Assembly (NCBI GenBank): GCA_030704615.1
Contig: CM060732.1
Coordinates: 59,751,053-59,811,052, forward strand
From: Takakia lepidozioides
Lineage: Eukaryota > Streptophyta > Takakiopsida > Takakiales > Takakiaceae
Length of the DNA: 60,000 nt
Direction: 5' to 3'
The notes under the pieces are model-generated. The model was given only the letters and a program-made list of their open reading frames with translations. It ran no database searches and had not been told where the DNA came from. Positions 22,201 through 35,264 of this stretch are shown here, in pieces (within the stretch, counting starts at the first letter, position 1; every line of letters begins with the position of its first letter). A program made the position numbers and the translations under genes.

Positions 22201-25200
22201 TAGCAAAGAAGCTGGTCATCAGCACCATGATAGCCATGCCAGAAGAGAGACTGGAGACAGAAGGAAAGCTGGCAATGATCTGCACAATGGTGCCTCAGTT
22301 GCACATAGGATTGAAGGTGGGAACCAAAGAGCCTTGAAGAGTGAGGTCCGAATGAACTCTCAAAAGGAAGAGGCATGCCAAGAAGCACCTAAGGACTTTG
22401 GTGATTGCCGCAAGGTAGCAGAGGGTGAGCCTTGGGGAATGTCTGGAAAAATTAAGGCAGTGTGTCAAGGTCAGGAGCATGTGGTGGCAGCCGAGAAGTG
22501 GGAGGATGGAGAAAAGGTTGAGGGGGTTAACGGTAAGAAAACTTGCAGCAGGGCAGACAAGCTGGAGGTGAAGGAAGATCGAGTAAAAGATCAAGCTTTC
22601 AACTATAAAAAATCTGAGGAAGCTGTTGACCACATCTACAACGAGTACCACAATAAAGACATTGGAAGAGAGCCTCGTGGTGAAAGGGAGGATAGGGTCA
22701 CAAGGGAGCCATCTTCATCTGAGAAGGGGCGAGGTATTCGGCGTGAGAGCACAAGGAAGGGGGAGACAGATGACCGGCGAGAGAATGCCAAGAAGGAATG
22801 TACGAAAGTAGAAAAGTCTGATTCAAAATCTCATAAAGGCTTGGATGGAGAAAGGCGTGATTCTGCTTGGGAAAAACCAGTGTCGCGTAGCCATCTTAAA
22901 GTTTTGAGCAAAGGAGATCACAGCAAAGATAGTGGGAAACTGACATTGCATGATTCAAAGAAGCAAACTCATCGAGAGAGGTCTCGATCTCCACCTGCCA
23001 ATGCACACAAGCGCCGTTCACCCTCACACATAAAAGATTCGAGCAGATCCTTGTCCCCTCGTCATCACAACAGCCGGGAACCGGGAGAATGGGATAAAAT
23101 TGAGAGAGATAGGACACCCTTGCCAGCATTCTTTGACAGTCGCTACCGCCGATTTGGCGGAGGCACTAGTGGGTTAGGTGGGTACTCGCCACGCAGGCGA
23201 AGATCAGATGCAGCGATCAAGACGCCCTCCCCACCCCCTCGGTCCCCAGAGAGAAGGAAACCGAGGGCATGGGATTTAGCTCCCCCAGGCATTGATAACA
23301 CTGTGGTTGCTGCAATGGCGGCTGCCCATGCAGCTCAGCAAGCTGTTGCACTATCATCAGTGTCCCCATTGGTCTCTATGAATGCACATACCTCAGTGTC
23401 TGGGCCATCAGGGGTAGCCGCTCCTGCTCCACTTCCTGGGGTGCCGTCCATGATTCCTTCCATGCTGCAGCAGGTTAATCCCGCCGTCACTGCTGTTACT
23501 TTGACCCAGGCCACACGTCCACTAAGGAGGCTGTATGTAGGTAATGTTCCGTCAACTGTCTCGGATGGAGAGCTCTTGGAGTTCATGAATGCAGCAATGC
23601 TGTCTGCCAATGCCAATCATCTACCGGGGACAAAACCCTGCATCAATTGCTCAGTAAGTGAACTTGCTTTTTGTGCGTTGGAGTGTGTGTAAAGTCTCTC
23701 TTTCTCTCTTTCAAAAATGCTTGGCAGCCTACCTACACGAGGCCTTCACCCTTAGACAATCGCTAGAACATTAATTGTGGTTTCTGGATTTGTTCCTCTC
23801 TCATGTTTTCTTCCATTTTGTCCCATAAGCTCTACGAGCTTTCCGCGGACGTTATAAAGCACCATTTCATTTCATTTCTCTCTCCTGCAAGTTATCTTTG
23901 TTTCTGTTTTCATGGAAGCAAGCATTAGATGGGGCTTGAAATTTTTGTTAGTTGTATCATAGAGTATCATCATCAAGGCTAGAATTGATGCAACTATTTA
24001 GGTTTTTTCCCTTATTTTCTTTTGCTGGACATTATGGGTGATCGGTGAAATACGTCCATGCCCATGCCTTGAGCCCACTTGGCCGTCGTGATAATGCCCA
24101 CGTGCAAAATCAAAGTGGTAAGGAGATTCGCGAACTGGAATGCCCGAAACATCGACCTGTGCATGCAACTTCCAGAGAAAAAAATGCCCCAGTCTACTTA
24201 TTCCATTGCCATAATTTGCATGGGGTCCTATGCCCAGATTAATCGATCTAATTGCAAGTTGCAGGGTCACAAGGTCAGCAATGTTGCCATTTTAACTTGG
24301 GATGTACAACATGCCCTTGAAAACCCAGGTGGAACTGGATGGATGGTCTTCATGGAGTACTGTGCCTCTGAGGAAAATTCCCTATTAGGGAGATTGTTTT
24401 TTACTGTATCTTAGTGCTGCTGTGTGATTGTGATGTCATTCACATTAGTCTGTTTTTTTGGCATTGTGAAGTGTTATCATACTCAGGGGTAGGTTTTGTT
24501 TCAGTTCATGCTTTTTGCTCATTTTTTTTTTCATGTTCTGTCGCATAATTTATTTGCAGGTCAATGTGGAGAAAGCGTATGCATTTGCGGAGTTCATTAC
24601 ACCTGAGGATGCAACAGCTGCTCTTGCATTTGATGGTGTAACATTGCATGGAACTACTTTGAAGATCCGGCGCCCGAAAGATTTTGTGCCCCCAGCTGTA
24701 AGCTTGTCATTTAAGACTATTTTGTTATTGACGAGGACGATTAATACGTATACTTGCTATTGGTTGACAGAAGAGCATAAGAGTGTGTCACCATCACATG
24801 TAGTCAAATGATGGGTTGATATCAACCTAGCAGTTGGGACCTTGGTGCCACTTGTCAATGCCAGATTCTGAAACAAACTTATAAAACTTGTGAGGGTCTG
24901 AATTAAGGATAATTTCAGGTTTTCCAGGCTATTTTGAAGAAGGCCATTGGGCATCAAGGAGCCTTCGGACAAGTAGGGTGTAGTGGGAATTATACTTGTT
25001 ATTTCAGGGGGCAGTGGTTAGTAGGCTCAGCATCCTTTCCATCAGTTGCAAGAAATGAGAAAAGGTAAAAGCCCACTGATGGAGGGGGAGAAAGGGCAGG
25101 GAGGGTGTTTGTGGGATATGGTTGTTGATTTTGGCTGACCTTATATATTGGAGGTCAGCTCTGTTTTTGTTACTCTCAGGGTGGTTTCCCTTCTTTAACC

Positions 25201-28200
25201 TTAAATGAAACATGCCACTGTTAGAGTGAAATTAGAAATGTAGGATGTCTTACATGCCACCTTCTAACCTAGGTGGGGTTAGATCCCTTGTCCACTGATC
25301 ACTGGAGCTTCCATGCCGTGATAGCCCCGTGGGCTTCCTGTTGGTTGGCTAGCCGTCACACATGGTTGATATACCCATTAGTATATCTTAATGCAAGCGT
25401 AGCTGTGCAGCCATTAAGATCAGGCTCTCAAGGATTATTTGAGAGGCCTTTATGCATCTCACTCACTTCTCAGTATCTGATTTTTGCAAGAGATTCTTAG
25501 GTCCATGCTCCTTAGCAATCACCACATGACCCCTCCAGTAGTGGCGGGCACCAAAATTATACATCTTAGGGGTGCAAACTAGCTGGAGTGGTTCATTCAC
25601 ACTTCTCATGCTAGTGAGGGGATGATATGGTGCAGCCGGGTTGACTTCTGAGGTAGAACAAATACCATGAAACAGGGGTTTGGATTCAGAAAGTCGCCCC
25701 ATGTGCTGCCAATAGGAGATGGTGTTGGAACAGGTTGCCTGGGATGACAGATAGGTATGTGAGGGACATGAAATAGACCATTATTGCATGAATTGGATTA
25801 GTAGTATTGGTATGTTAGGGGTCAGCAACGTTGAGTGATTGATCTGGGGTTATTGGATCTGGAGTTGGGTGTTATTGGAGATTTTGAGAATTATATTGAG
25901 TGGGAGTTGATAGTTCAAATTGGAAAGTTCAGGGTTGATCTTCATCTAGGTAGCATAATACCATGAAACAGGGGTTTGGATTCAGAAAGTCGCCATGGCT
26001 GCGAATGGAACGAGATTGCACAGCCAAACATTGATATGGTGTCAAGTGTAGTGGTGGATTCGCCCCGCAAGGTACGTGTGGGGTTGTGTTTTTTCTTTGG
26101 TCCCATTAGCCACTGACCTGGTTGGCTGACCTTCTTTTGGATCATAGTTCTTCACAGACATGGTTTTCTGACCTTGGTCAATGCAAGGTCTTGACCTTGA
26201 TGCTTTGTAGTCAAGACCGGACACATGAACCGACGGTTTCAGCATGCAGTGAATCTGAAAATGGTAGACATAGCATCAATTAATTTCTATTGCAGGAGAA
26301 AAGCAGAGAGAGGGATGTGGAAGTTCCTTGTGTCTTAGCATAAAAGGAAAGGAAGTGGAACAGCACACCATGAAACATACCCAGCCATGTTCAACTTAGT
26401 TCTTCAACAGCTGGAAATGGTAGGTGAGGCTGTTCCTTTGGCTGAGTTTGCAAATGCTGGTTTATGATAAACCTATGCAGGTCTTTGTGGGTGGGATTTC
26501 TTCCTCGCTGACCTCGGACAAGGTGAGATAGGGAAACCTTTCTTTGCTGTTATTTGATGTGGTGTAATATGAAATCTTGGCCATTTGGCATCTACTCTGG
26601 CAATGGGCTCTTTCAGAATGCTTGGGTGGTGTGGACTTGTCCTGAAATAAGCACGATAATCCATGTTTTTGCAATTGACTGGAAGTATGCACTTGTGGAA
26701 TGAAGTTAATGATTGTTAGTGTCGAGAACGTTCTTCAATAACTTTGAGGTTCTCTTTAGAGGTGACTTCACCAATCTTGGCCCACATTTTAGGGTTGGGG
26801 AATTTCTGAAGTAAAATCACAGATTGTGATGATGAACGTCAATTTGTGTGTCAAGTGGGATACTCTCCTTGAAGGAAGCAAGGGAACGAAAGCAATATGC
26901 TTCATTGACCTATATAAGCTGTCGTCTAATTCTCAGATTGATTTTGGTAAATGGTCAGGCCACACAGTGTGGGAGTGATATCATAAATCTTACCACCATC
27001 CAGTCAAACCCTGCAGCTCTTAAGATGGCTTTTGAAGGCAGTGAAGCAAACCTTTTTGCGTGTGGTATGTGCGATTTAGTTTGACAATCATTGCTTCTTA
27101 TGCAATAGGTGAAGGAGATTGTGACGGCATTTGGACAGTTGAAGGCATACCACTGGGAGGTCGACAGTCAGAAACGACCCCCTCAAGCCTTTGCCTTTCT
27201 TGAGGTTTGTGCCAAGTGGGTGATCAGGTGTGTAAAGGCGTAATGAACATAGAAGGAGAAATTGCTTGCTACTTGATATTGTCTATTGGTATGGGGGCTT
27301 TTCAAACCCATGGCCTTTTTGGAGGGTGATTTTGTTTCTCAGTTTGTTCGTAGTTTTTCATTTATTGCATGCCTTGTAAATTCGTGAAAGCACGAGAGTT
27401 CATCGGGTTAATGGTAGGACTCAGCTAGTTTGCAGGACTTAATTTCACATTTCAACAAAGATACTGTTGACGAGAATAACCTTAAGGAGTGCCATTCTCC
27501 CATAAACCATGTTCTAGCTACATTCCGACAAAAGTATTTGTTAGAGTCAAGGAGGTGATCACCTGACCAATTGTATGACTGATTAGTTTTGCATGTATGT
27601 TTGCAGTATATGGATCCGGTGGTCACACTTAGAGCCTGTGCAGGCCTTAATGGCATGCGCCTTGGGAACACCATTCTCACTGTGGTTCAGGCTACTCCTA
27701 CTGCTACCCATGAGGTAGGTCCAGAACATTTTTTCAAATGCTTTTCAACATTACTTTGCTAAGCTTGTTCTCCTCTTTGGGCGTTCTGGGTGCTTAGTTT
27801 AGTAACTTCTCTTTTGATTCTTTTTCAGTTGGCAAGAGTTAGAAGACTGATAGGCTGGCTCTTGATACTATTGCACATTATTATCTTACTGCTGGTGAAC
27901 CAGTGACATGCACTGGTGGACACAGCTGTCAGTTGCATGCTCTGTTATGGGGCTTTGGCCAGCAACTTTGAATGTCTCACGTGTTTTCTGAGAGCGGGAA
28001 CGAGCTACTCTTATCAGCTGTCACACTCACTTCTGGTAATCCAAAGGGTGCTTGCACGAAGGAAAGTATCATGTGCTGACTGTCTGTATCTTGAGTGGGT
28101 CCTTTGCAAGAGTTTTCTCACTGCATTATGTGTGTGTATTCTCATTACTTCGATACTTTGGTTGGTGGTGAATGAACAGGACATGTCTGCAGAGAATCCC

Positions 28201-30586
28201 TTTTATGGGATTCCAGAGCAGGCCAAGCCCTTGCTGGAAACACCGACACGCATTTTGGAGCTATGTAACCTGGTATTGGCATGATGTTGTGATGTTGGAA
28301 TTTGCTGCCCAGTGGTTGAGAGAAACACAGCCAAATATATGTTTTGGAAGCCAGGTCTTCCAGAATCAACTAACAATTTTGACATGTTCATAGCACCATA
28401 TACCATGTCTGCCATTTCCTAAGATGCTTATAGCACTTGTCCATTTTCGGTCCTCATTTTCTCACAGGCCCTCTTGCACACACACATTGCCGCAGGTGAC
28501 TGAGGAGGAGTTATTAGCTATGTCCGAGGAAGAGATCCAGGAAATAGTAGATGACATCCTCCTGGAATGCATGAGGTAGGCATGTCATACCTTAATCTCA
28601 CAATCATTCTGTGAATCTAGCTCTCTGGAGTTTCGATTTTAACAGGTTTGTAATGTGGCTCACATTTGTTGATGTTAGCATTCAAGGGGACCTTGTATTT
28701 CATAAATGTTTTGTAGAGTCTGGTCCCCTCCCCACCCCCTCCGGGGCCAAACTTTGGCTTCAAGGGCTCCCGCACTCTGACCTCATTCCATTTGTGCATT
28801 GTGTGGGGTGGATTTGTTCTAGAGCATCTATCAATCTGCCATCTGTTGCAATAGATGCTGAATGTGAGGTGCTGAAAATGGGCTTGTTTGGGACCCGTCC
28901 ATGTCTATAAGCTTCAAAAAGGAAGTCACTTAGAACCAAGAAAGGAAGTCTGGTACTCTCTAGCTGTCACTGGTTGACTCTTTTTACAGAGTATTTCAAT
29001 GATTGGAAGTAGCACCTTTTTGGAGTGATGTTGCCCTTGGCTATAGGATCATTGATTGCCTTCAAGTCTGAGTGTCAGGGAATTTGATTTTTGATGCATT
29101 TTGTTTTTCCAACAGTCTTATACTGCATTGCACCTATTTCTGATGAGAGATCTGACAGTCCTGTTAATTGCCATACCAGGTGGGAGGGTCGCATTGGTTC
29201 GTGTTCTCATAGCCATTGCTCATTGTGGATTGTGAGGCAGGTTTGGCAGCGTCAAGTCAATGCATATTGTGAGACCAACCTCTTCTGAGGACTTGACAGG
29301 GGACATATCAGATTTAATTCAAGCTACAGTGATACACACTAATGGCAAAACCGAGGAGGCTGTTAGTGACAGGGAAATTATGCCTGGCCTTATTTCCGAC
29401 AGGCAAGTAGCCGTCGGCTCTGACATGGAACCTGCCATGGAAGTTGCAGATAATTCAACTGCAGCAGAGATCAGAAGTGTGGACAGCCTCAATGCACAGA
29501 GAAGCGAATCCACATATGGGCCCTCCATTGCAGGTGTTGAAGTAGGGACTCCTAAACACTGTCAGGTTGGGTTGGGAAACACCAGTCCAATAAAAATGGA
29601 TCATCCCAGAGAGCAAATCATTGACAGCAGTAGAGTGGAAACAGTGGGAACCAATGAGGGCGACGGCGATAATTCTGGAGGGAAAGATGGACCTGCCAAA
29701 GTTGATGGGGAGCAGTCAATCTATGAACAATTGTCTTGCACACTTATGTTTCCAGGTGATATTACCGGTAAGTTACTGGAAAAGGATGTTTTGATTTTGA
29801 GATGAAGATAGTTCCCTCTGCCTTTAGCTGTCACTGTTTGCTTGCCTTCTGGCTCAGGCAATCCGAGGTCTCTTTACGAAGCAAAGAGACGTCCTGGGTG
29901 TGTTGAAGACAATTGCATGCATGGTTGGCTCCTATCTGTTTTGTTAAACCACAGAAGTGCCTTTTGCTCTGCAGGTAAGATTGCTTAGGGCGTCTCCATA
30001 CGAGGCCTTACTCTGAGCTACCATAAAATAAATGTGGCTTCTATGGGTTGAAACCCCCGTTGGCCCTGAAAATTCGTTGAATGCAGGGCCAGCGGCACGG
30101 TTCCCTTGCACACATGTTGTCTGATATATTATCAAAGAATCTATCGTCTTACAAGGTATTGATATCTGATGAGTCTGCAACAGATGTGGTAGTTTGTTTT
30201 CATATTGTCAAGAAACACACTTTTCTTGGTTTCCAAACAGAGATGGGGGGTGCCAAGAGTCAGAGAACTCTTCCTGAGGGTCAGAACTTTACTTCGCAGG
30301 TAGTGGCGATATGAAGGGGGAGAAGGAGGGACCTGGAACAGCTGAAGGTGAGACTCTGCATCTGGGAAGAGTTTATGTTGAGTTTTCAAGGGATGAGACA
30401 GCCTGCCAGGCTGCGCACACATTGCATGGGCGCGTATATGGAGACCACAAGGTAGTGGCCTGCTATTTCCCTGTGAGATTGTACCAGAAGAAATTTCGGA
30501 AGGGGTTAGTTGCCCGGACTTATGAGGAGAAGCAGGCACTTGCATTAGCTGTCCAGGGGCACCTAACTGCACACATAAAGGACTAG
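19284..30586 (+). CDS. U2AF65-like splicing factor with a giant RS/RD-rich N-terminus
   Basis: Proteins of this family resemble the U2AF large subunit, which recognises the 3' splice site polypyrimidine tract in the nucleus. Exons: 19284-19620 (start uncertain), 19851-23653, 24560-24697, about 26024-26071 (5' end uncertain), 26481-26522, 27109-27204, 27607-27714, 28180-28272, 28496-28575, 29241-29767 and 30300-30586. All junctions are GT/AG and in phase, giving about 1,852 aa against about 475-575 for standard U2AF65. The first 1,150 residues are Arg/Glu/Asp/Lys/Ser-rich. A short RS segment (RSRSPPANAHKRRSPS) follows, then RRM1 (RRLYVGNVPS ... AYAFAEF), RRM2 (VFVGGISSSL ... AFAFLE) and a C-terminal UHM-like RRM. 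The UHM is split by about 150 acidic residues encoded by exon 29241-29767. Its motif is GRVYGDHKVV where U2AF65 has an R-x-F, so Tyr replaces Phe. It resembles the divergent plant U2AF-like RRM proteins more than canonical U2AF65. Confidence 0.88.
20690..21300 (+). repeat. Coding repeat: RD-x-R-x-E-L heptad/octad tract
   Basis: Inside the second exon of the U2AF-like gene, units such as RDSRPELR, RDNRPELK, RDGRSEAR and RDGRMEVK recur at roughly 8-20 residue intervals over about 200 residues. The DNA is also repetitive (AGAGATGG and AGAGACA motifs). The tract resembles the Arg/Asp mixed-charge domains of some splicing regulators. Confidence 0.75.
23811..23880 (+). repeat. 70-bp dispersed repeat, copy 2
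   Basis: This lies in the intron after 23653 of the U2AF-like gene, same orientation as 6811-6880 and three mismatches from it. Homology ends sharply at both sides. Confidence 0.85.
25661..25994 (+). repeat. 38-bp direct repeat in an intron
   Basis: An identical 38-bp sequence beginning AATACCATGAAACAGG is present at 25661-25698 and 25957-25994, 296 bp apart. It lies just upstream of the small exon ending at 26071. Both copies contain TTTGGATTCAG, which looks like a splice acceptor, so an intronic duplication could have created alternative acceptors. Confidence 0.75.
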
Positions 30587-32594
30587 TCAACTCTTAAACC
30601 ATAATGCAGGCAGGCAAAGCGTTTGTAGCCGAATATGTTGAGCTTTATGTGCAACAGCTTGATAGATCCTACCCAATTTATCGCATTATCTGCTTCTCGT
30701 ATTCTATTTCTGATGAAGGAAAGATCCCGGCATTTTTTGTAGCAATGATGCTTCCATGTACATGAGACGCAAACTGTGAAAATGAGGCATAGGAATGAAG
30801 TAAACTCAGCATATGCAGTAAAATTTCAATGACCTGGGTTTACAGACAGCCGGGTGAGTGCTTGCATGATTTATTCATGGTAGCTAAACTTACCCCAATT
30901 TTTCCACTATCACCATTGTTTGGGCACTTCCCTCCACCGAGGATGTAACTAGAATATCAGTAATCAGCTAGCCATCAGTTTGATTTTCATCAGTACCAAA
31001 GCTCCAAGTGTGAGGAATTTTCCCATCTGCCTGACGAAGTTGCCCGGAAAATATGAAGAAATCCTGCCAAAAGAGAGGGCTGAAAACAAAGGAACAACCA
31101 CCAATGATAGCATCATTGCACTTTCAACTTCCCAATGCAATTAAGCTTAAGTATTTCACCCGGAGTTGATGGTGGATGGATTGAAGCTTAAATGAGGAAT
31201 TTGCTTGAGGTGCACAGGAAGTATAAACTTTAGCAGGAAACAGTTGATAGAAACAACTTAAATCTGAAGGGCTCTCTCGGGAATGATAGATAATAGAACC
31301 AACCACATTTTCATGAAACACGGTACCTAAGGTACTGAATCCAGTGAATGTGGCAACCGAACACTGTAGTACAGATTTCCATCCACTTTGAAAAATTTAA
31401 ATAAGAAGAGCTCTCTGATAAAAGATCTGCCTTGCCAGAGCTTTCTTCGAGTCCACGATCTGGAGGTGTCAGATCTACGCTAAGCCCCAGGAGATCGAAT
31501 TCGAATTTGCATTTCAAAAAATCGCCTACAAACTCCAAACCGCTACTTTGATCCATGATATGGCCGAACCACTACATATAACTGACATGCATAAAAGAGC
31601 ATTACTTGTTTCCTTTATGTGGCCAGAAAAACCACCACTAGTCAATCAGACTCCGAGTCAACACGTCAACACCTTCTTTCGGATCTAGATTTCGAACATT
31701 CTCAACACAAGGGATATGTCCTCTCGCGAGAATCCGAACTTCAGACTGTGTAATAGTTTGGAGTGCCCCATTTGGACACTCTTAGAAAATATCAATGTGC
31801 AATGAATGGACTTCTATGGAGTTACGTATAAGTGTCCATCATTGATTTCTTAATTTCATGTCATGGCCCCAAAATTGAGACACACTTGTACATTTTCTTC
31901 TTATTCTTGGCTTCCTTCCACTCTCAGTCTGTCTCCGGCAGTGTCCAGCAGCTAATTTCTGTAGTTTGAGTAGCAAGTCTTCCTTCGAGAAACTCCAGAC
32001 TTTGAGGGTTTCAACGTTTCAACTCCAGATGGTCAGAGTAGCACCTTCTACGGTCCTGGATTCTTTCTCCACTTTTTAATTTGAGTTCACATTATGCTGC
32101 AGTTTGAAATTAACGGCTTGTAGGCTGAGTCGTGATTCCTGCACCCATTTGAAAATTATATTCACAGATATGCCATCCATGGTCGTTGGATTAGTTACGT
32201 CAAAGAGGATAGACCTCGGGTTGATCCTTCGCGTTATTCCAAGTCTCTGCAGTGGAGGGCAAGCTCGTGAGTCGTATTTTCTTCACAATTAAGGTGCATA
32301 CAAGTGCAGAAAATAGAATGCTTAGACTCACTATAACGTGCGTAGATGGTAGTTTGATAATTTCTCTCTTATATTGGCTCTCTGCTGCAGTGGTAGGGGA
32401 TCGAATAAACGCTGGCAGCCCCTACCTGCTCACGAGGCTGTCTACTTCATTCTGCCATCTCACGACAGGTGATTTGGCATCTTGCATGTGTGTTTTGAGA
32501 ATTGTCTAGTTTTTTTCTGCTGAAGGGGCTCATTGGTCACTGATTTTCCTGATATAAACACGATCACCAAGATAGAGTGAAAGAGATGAATGAT
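30587..32594. other. 3' flank of U2AF-like gene, no further gene assigned
   Basis: The 3' UTR presumably occupies the first few hundred bases. A minus frame at 31311-31556 (82 codons including stop, from MDQSSGLEFVGDFLKC) has plausible coding composition and a clean start but no recognised family. It could be a first exon of an unresolved minus-strand gene. The rest up to the copia LTR shows nothing clear. Confidence 0.4.
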
Positions 32595-32855
32595 TGCTGT
32601 ATTACAAACAGCTCAGGAACATACTAGGCTAGAATGATTCAAAGAGTGAACACACATGGTATTTAACTAGGCTAAGCTTGCACATGACTTAATTTAAGGA
32701 TGGAGTAATAGCTACCAGCAGTACTTGGACCTATCTATCAACCACACGATAATATAACTTCATACATATCTATAAGCATAATTGTAGCACCTAACTCCCT
32801 GAGGACTGTTACTAAGATTAGAACCTTGATACCTACACCTGTAGGTGATTTAACA
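32595..32855 (-). mobile_element. Copia element A, 3' LTR
   Basis: This 261-bp LTR on the minus strand starts TGTTAAATCACC and ends TACAGCA. It is preceded on that strand by a polypurine tract, GAGAGGGGG (32856-32864). It matches the plus-strand LTR at 36970-37226 with six substitutions and one 4-base indel by eye, so both elements belong to one recently active family. Confidence 0.9.
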
Positions 32856-35230
32856 CCCCCTCTCGGTCCTAAGGTACCCTAATTCCTTCAAGATGTCGAG
32901 AACGAGAAGAGCTCTTGCCGGCATCTCCTTTTGCTTCTGCTAGACTGCACATGCCAAGCTTATTCCTAAATTTGTCAAACTTGATCCACCCCAATGGCTT
33001 TGTGAAGATATCTGCCGCTTGATCACATGTAGAAACCTCGTAGAAACATGAATGAGGTCGATTTCTTTGCTTTCCACTTTTTCACGAATGAAATGATGAT
33101 GCACTTCAATGTGCTTTGTTCGAGCATGGAGTGCAGGATTTTCAGCGATCTTAGCTCTGCTCTGGTTGTCACAAAGAATTGTAGTTGGCCCTTCACCCAA
33201 AATTCCAACTTCTTCTCAAAGTTTCCTCAACCACATGGCTTCCTTTGCAGCTTCAGTAAGTGCCCTATATTCAGCTTCTGTGGACGACAATGCGACTGTG
33301 GTTTGTTTCTTAGAGCACCAAGTTGCAGCACCATCTCCAATTCGAAAGATGTAACCACTTGTAGAGTGCCGCTGATTGTGATCACCGGCCCAATCGGCAT
33401 CTGAAAACCCGTTTAGCTCATTGCTTGAGCCCGTGCGGTATAGAATTCCGAAATCAAGTGTGCCATCGGATGTAACGGAGAATATGCTTAATAGCATCAA
33501 GGTGAGGCTGCTAGGGCTATGCCATGAATCTACTCACAATCCCAACCGAAAAGACAAGATCAAACCTTGTATTACAATAGTAAATGAGTTTACCGACCAT
33601 CCTCCGGTATACTGCCGAGTCTGCCTTGGGTGCATCCATGTTAGTCAGCAGGTGAAGGCCTTCAATCATGGGCACCCTATGTGGGTTGCAATCCCACATT
33701 CCAAACTCTTGCAGCATTGACACAACTTATTGATATTGGCATACAAAAACACTTGCAGGAATATGAGATAATTCTGCAGCTAAGTACAAGGATGCTAGAC
33801 ATAAGTCAGTCATCTCGTATTTACAATTGAGGAGTTGTTCACGAAGCCAAGCCATCTTCTCCTTGTGACTTTCTGTGTTGAACAAATTGTCAACATAAAG
33901 CACTAAAAGTACAATTTTGTCATCTTCAATCAGATAGTACAAGTTGTAATCCGCATTGCTTTTAAGCATTCCTTGAGTCCTCAAGTAGGCATCAATATTG
34001 GCATACCAAGCTCTTGGAACTTGCTTTAGCCCATAAAGTGCGTTGAGCAGCAAACATACCAATCATTCACAACCTGGAATAACAAAGCCCTCGGGCTGCT
34101 CCATATACACCTCCTCTTGAAGAAGGCCATTCAAGAAGGCCGTTTTCACATCTAGATGGATAAGAGGCCATCCTTCGTGAGCAGCCAAAGCGATCATGAA
34201 CCGAATTGTTGCCCCTTTAACAACAGGAGCAAACGTCTCGTCAAAATCCAGTCTTTCAGTCTGTTCAAATCCACGCACCACCAGACGCGCCTTAAGCTTG
34301 TTCGCTGCACCATCTGCCTGCTTCTTCACTTTATATATCCATTTGGTAATTATAGGACGTTTGCCGGGAGGCAATATTATTAACTGCCAAGTTCGATTCT
34401 TCTTAATTGAAGCCATCTCAAAGGTCACTTCCAAATATTACCACTTGACGTGCAAAAAAATATAAGGTGCCGAAAATTTTGAGAAAATAAAATTTAGAAT
34501 GCATTTAGAAATATTATAGGGTACTAATATATTGGCGGCACCACATTTAAATTAAAATAAGGTCCAAAATAAAGTCGTATTTAAAAAAAGTTAAAACTAG
34601 AGATAAATTAAAGGGACACATGTCGTTTAGTAATACGTAGGGGACAGAGGACGTAGGCGCATGTGCACAACAACCCTAGGCTTCCCTCTCTCCTGAGGGC
34701 ATTTGAAATTCAAATATGATGTTACTGAGAGCAAGTGGATAGACATAGATTCAATTATTAATTCAGTTATTATGAGATTTTATTTTGCTCATAACCTTTA
34801 TACTTTAAATGATGCTGATGCATCTACTTTGGATGAATTTGTTTCCAGCAAATAAAAAATTTACCCCATAAATTTATTTTATTTTATTTTCAGATTAATA
34901 TAGGGTGTCTAATTTACCTGCTATAAAATATAAATAATATAGCATTCAAGAAAATATGCCATGTTATAAAATTATGTAATAATAGGGTGGCCAAAAATTC
35001 AGAAAATAAAATTAATACCCCCATAGAAAATGCATGTTTGTCTTACGTGCCTAGGAAACTAGATAAGGAGTGACCTCCCCCAGCCATCTCCTGCTCCATA
35101 GCTGCTTGCCATCTTGGAATTGAAGCTGCCTCTATATACGTGCCAACAGCCGAGACCAATGAGAGTCCACCCACAGTTGATGAGTCCCCTAAATTCATTA
35201 TGGTCTTCATTCTCCCGGCAATAAGCAAGA
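32856..35230 (-). pseudogene. Copia element A: reverse transcriptase and RNase H remnant
   Basis: Reading the minus strand from about 35230 down: the RT start (AASIPRWQAAMEQEMA), interrupted by a foreign insert at 34420-35081, then KKNRTWQLI and GFEQTERLDFDETFAPV with LDVKTAFLNGLLQEEVYMEQ (34434-34063). Next comes the palm with LYVDN where the catalytic YVDD is expected (34062-33727), then RNase H with FSDADWAGD and STEAEYRAL (33500-33216) and its end (33200-32940). Several frame breaks and the Asp-to-Asn change at the RT active site make it inactive. Gag, protease, integrase and the 5' LTR are absent. The element stops near the GMC pseudogene. Confidence 0.85.
34420..35081. mobile_element. 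662-bp TIR element (MITE or non-autonomous MULE-like) inserted in copia RT
   Basis: The insert splits the copia RT frame between QEMA and SIKKNR. It is flanked by a perfect 9-bp direct duplication of the target, AGCCATCTC, at 34411-34419 and 35082-35090. Its ends are inverted: AAAGGTCACTTCC on the left, GGGGGAGGTCACTCC on the right in reverse complement, sharing AGGTCACT. The interior is AT-rich and non-coding. A 9-bp duplication suggests the Mutator superfamily. Confidence 0.85.
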
Positions 35231-35264
35231 TATGTCAAAGATGGTCAAAGTAACTAAGAGAACT

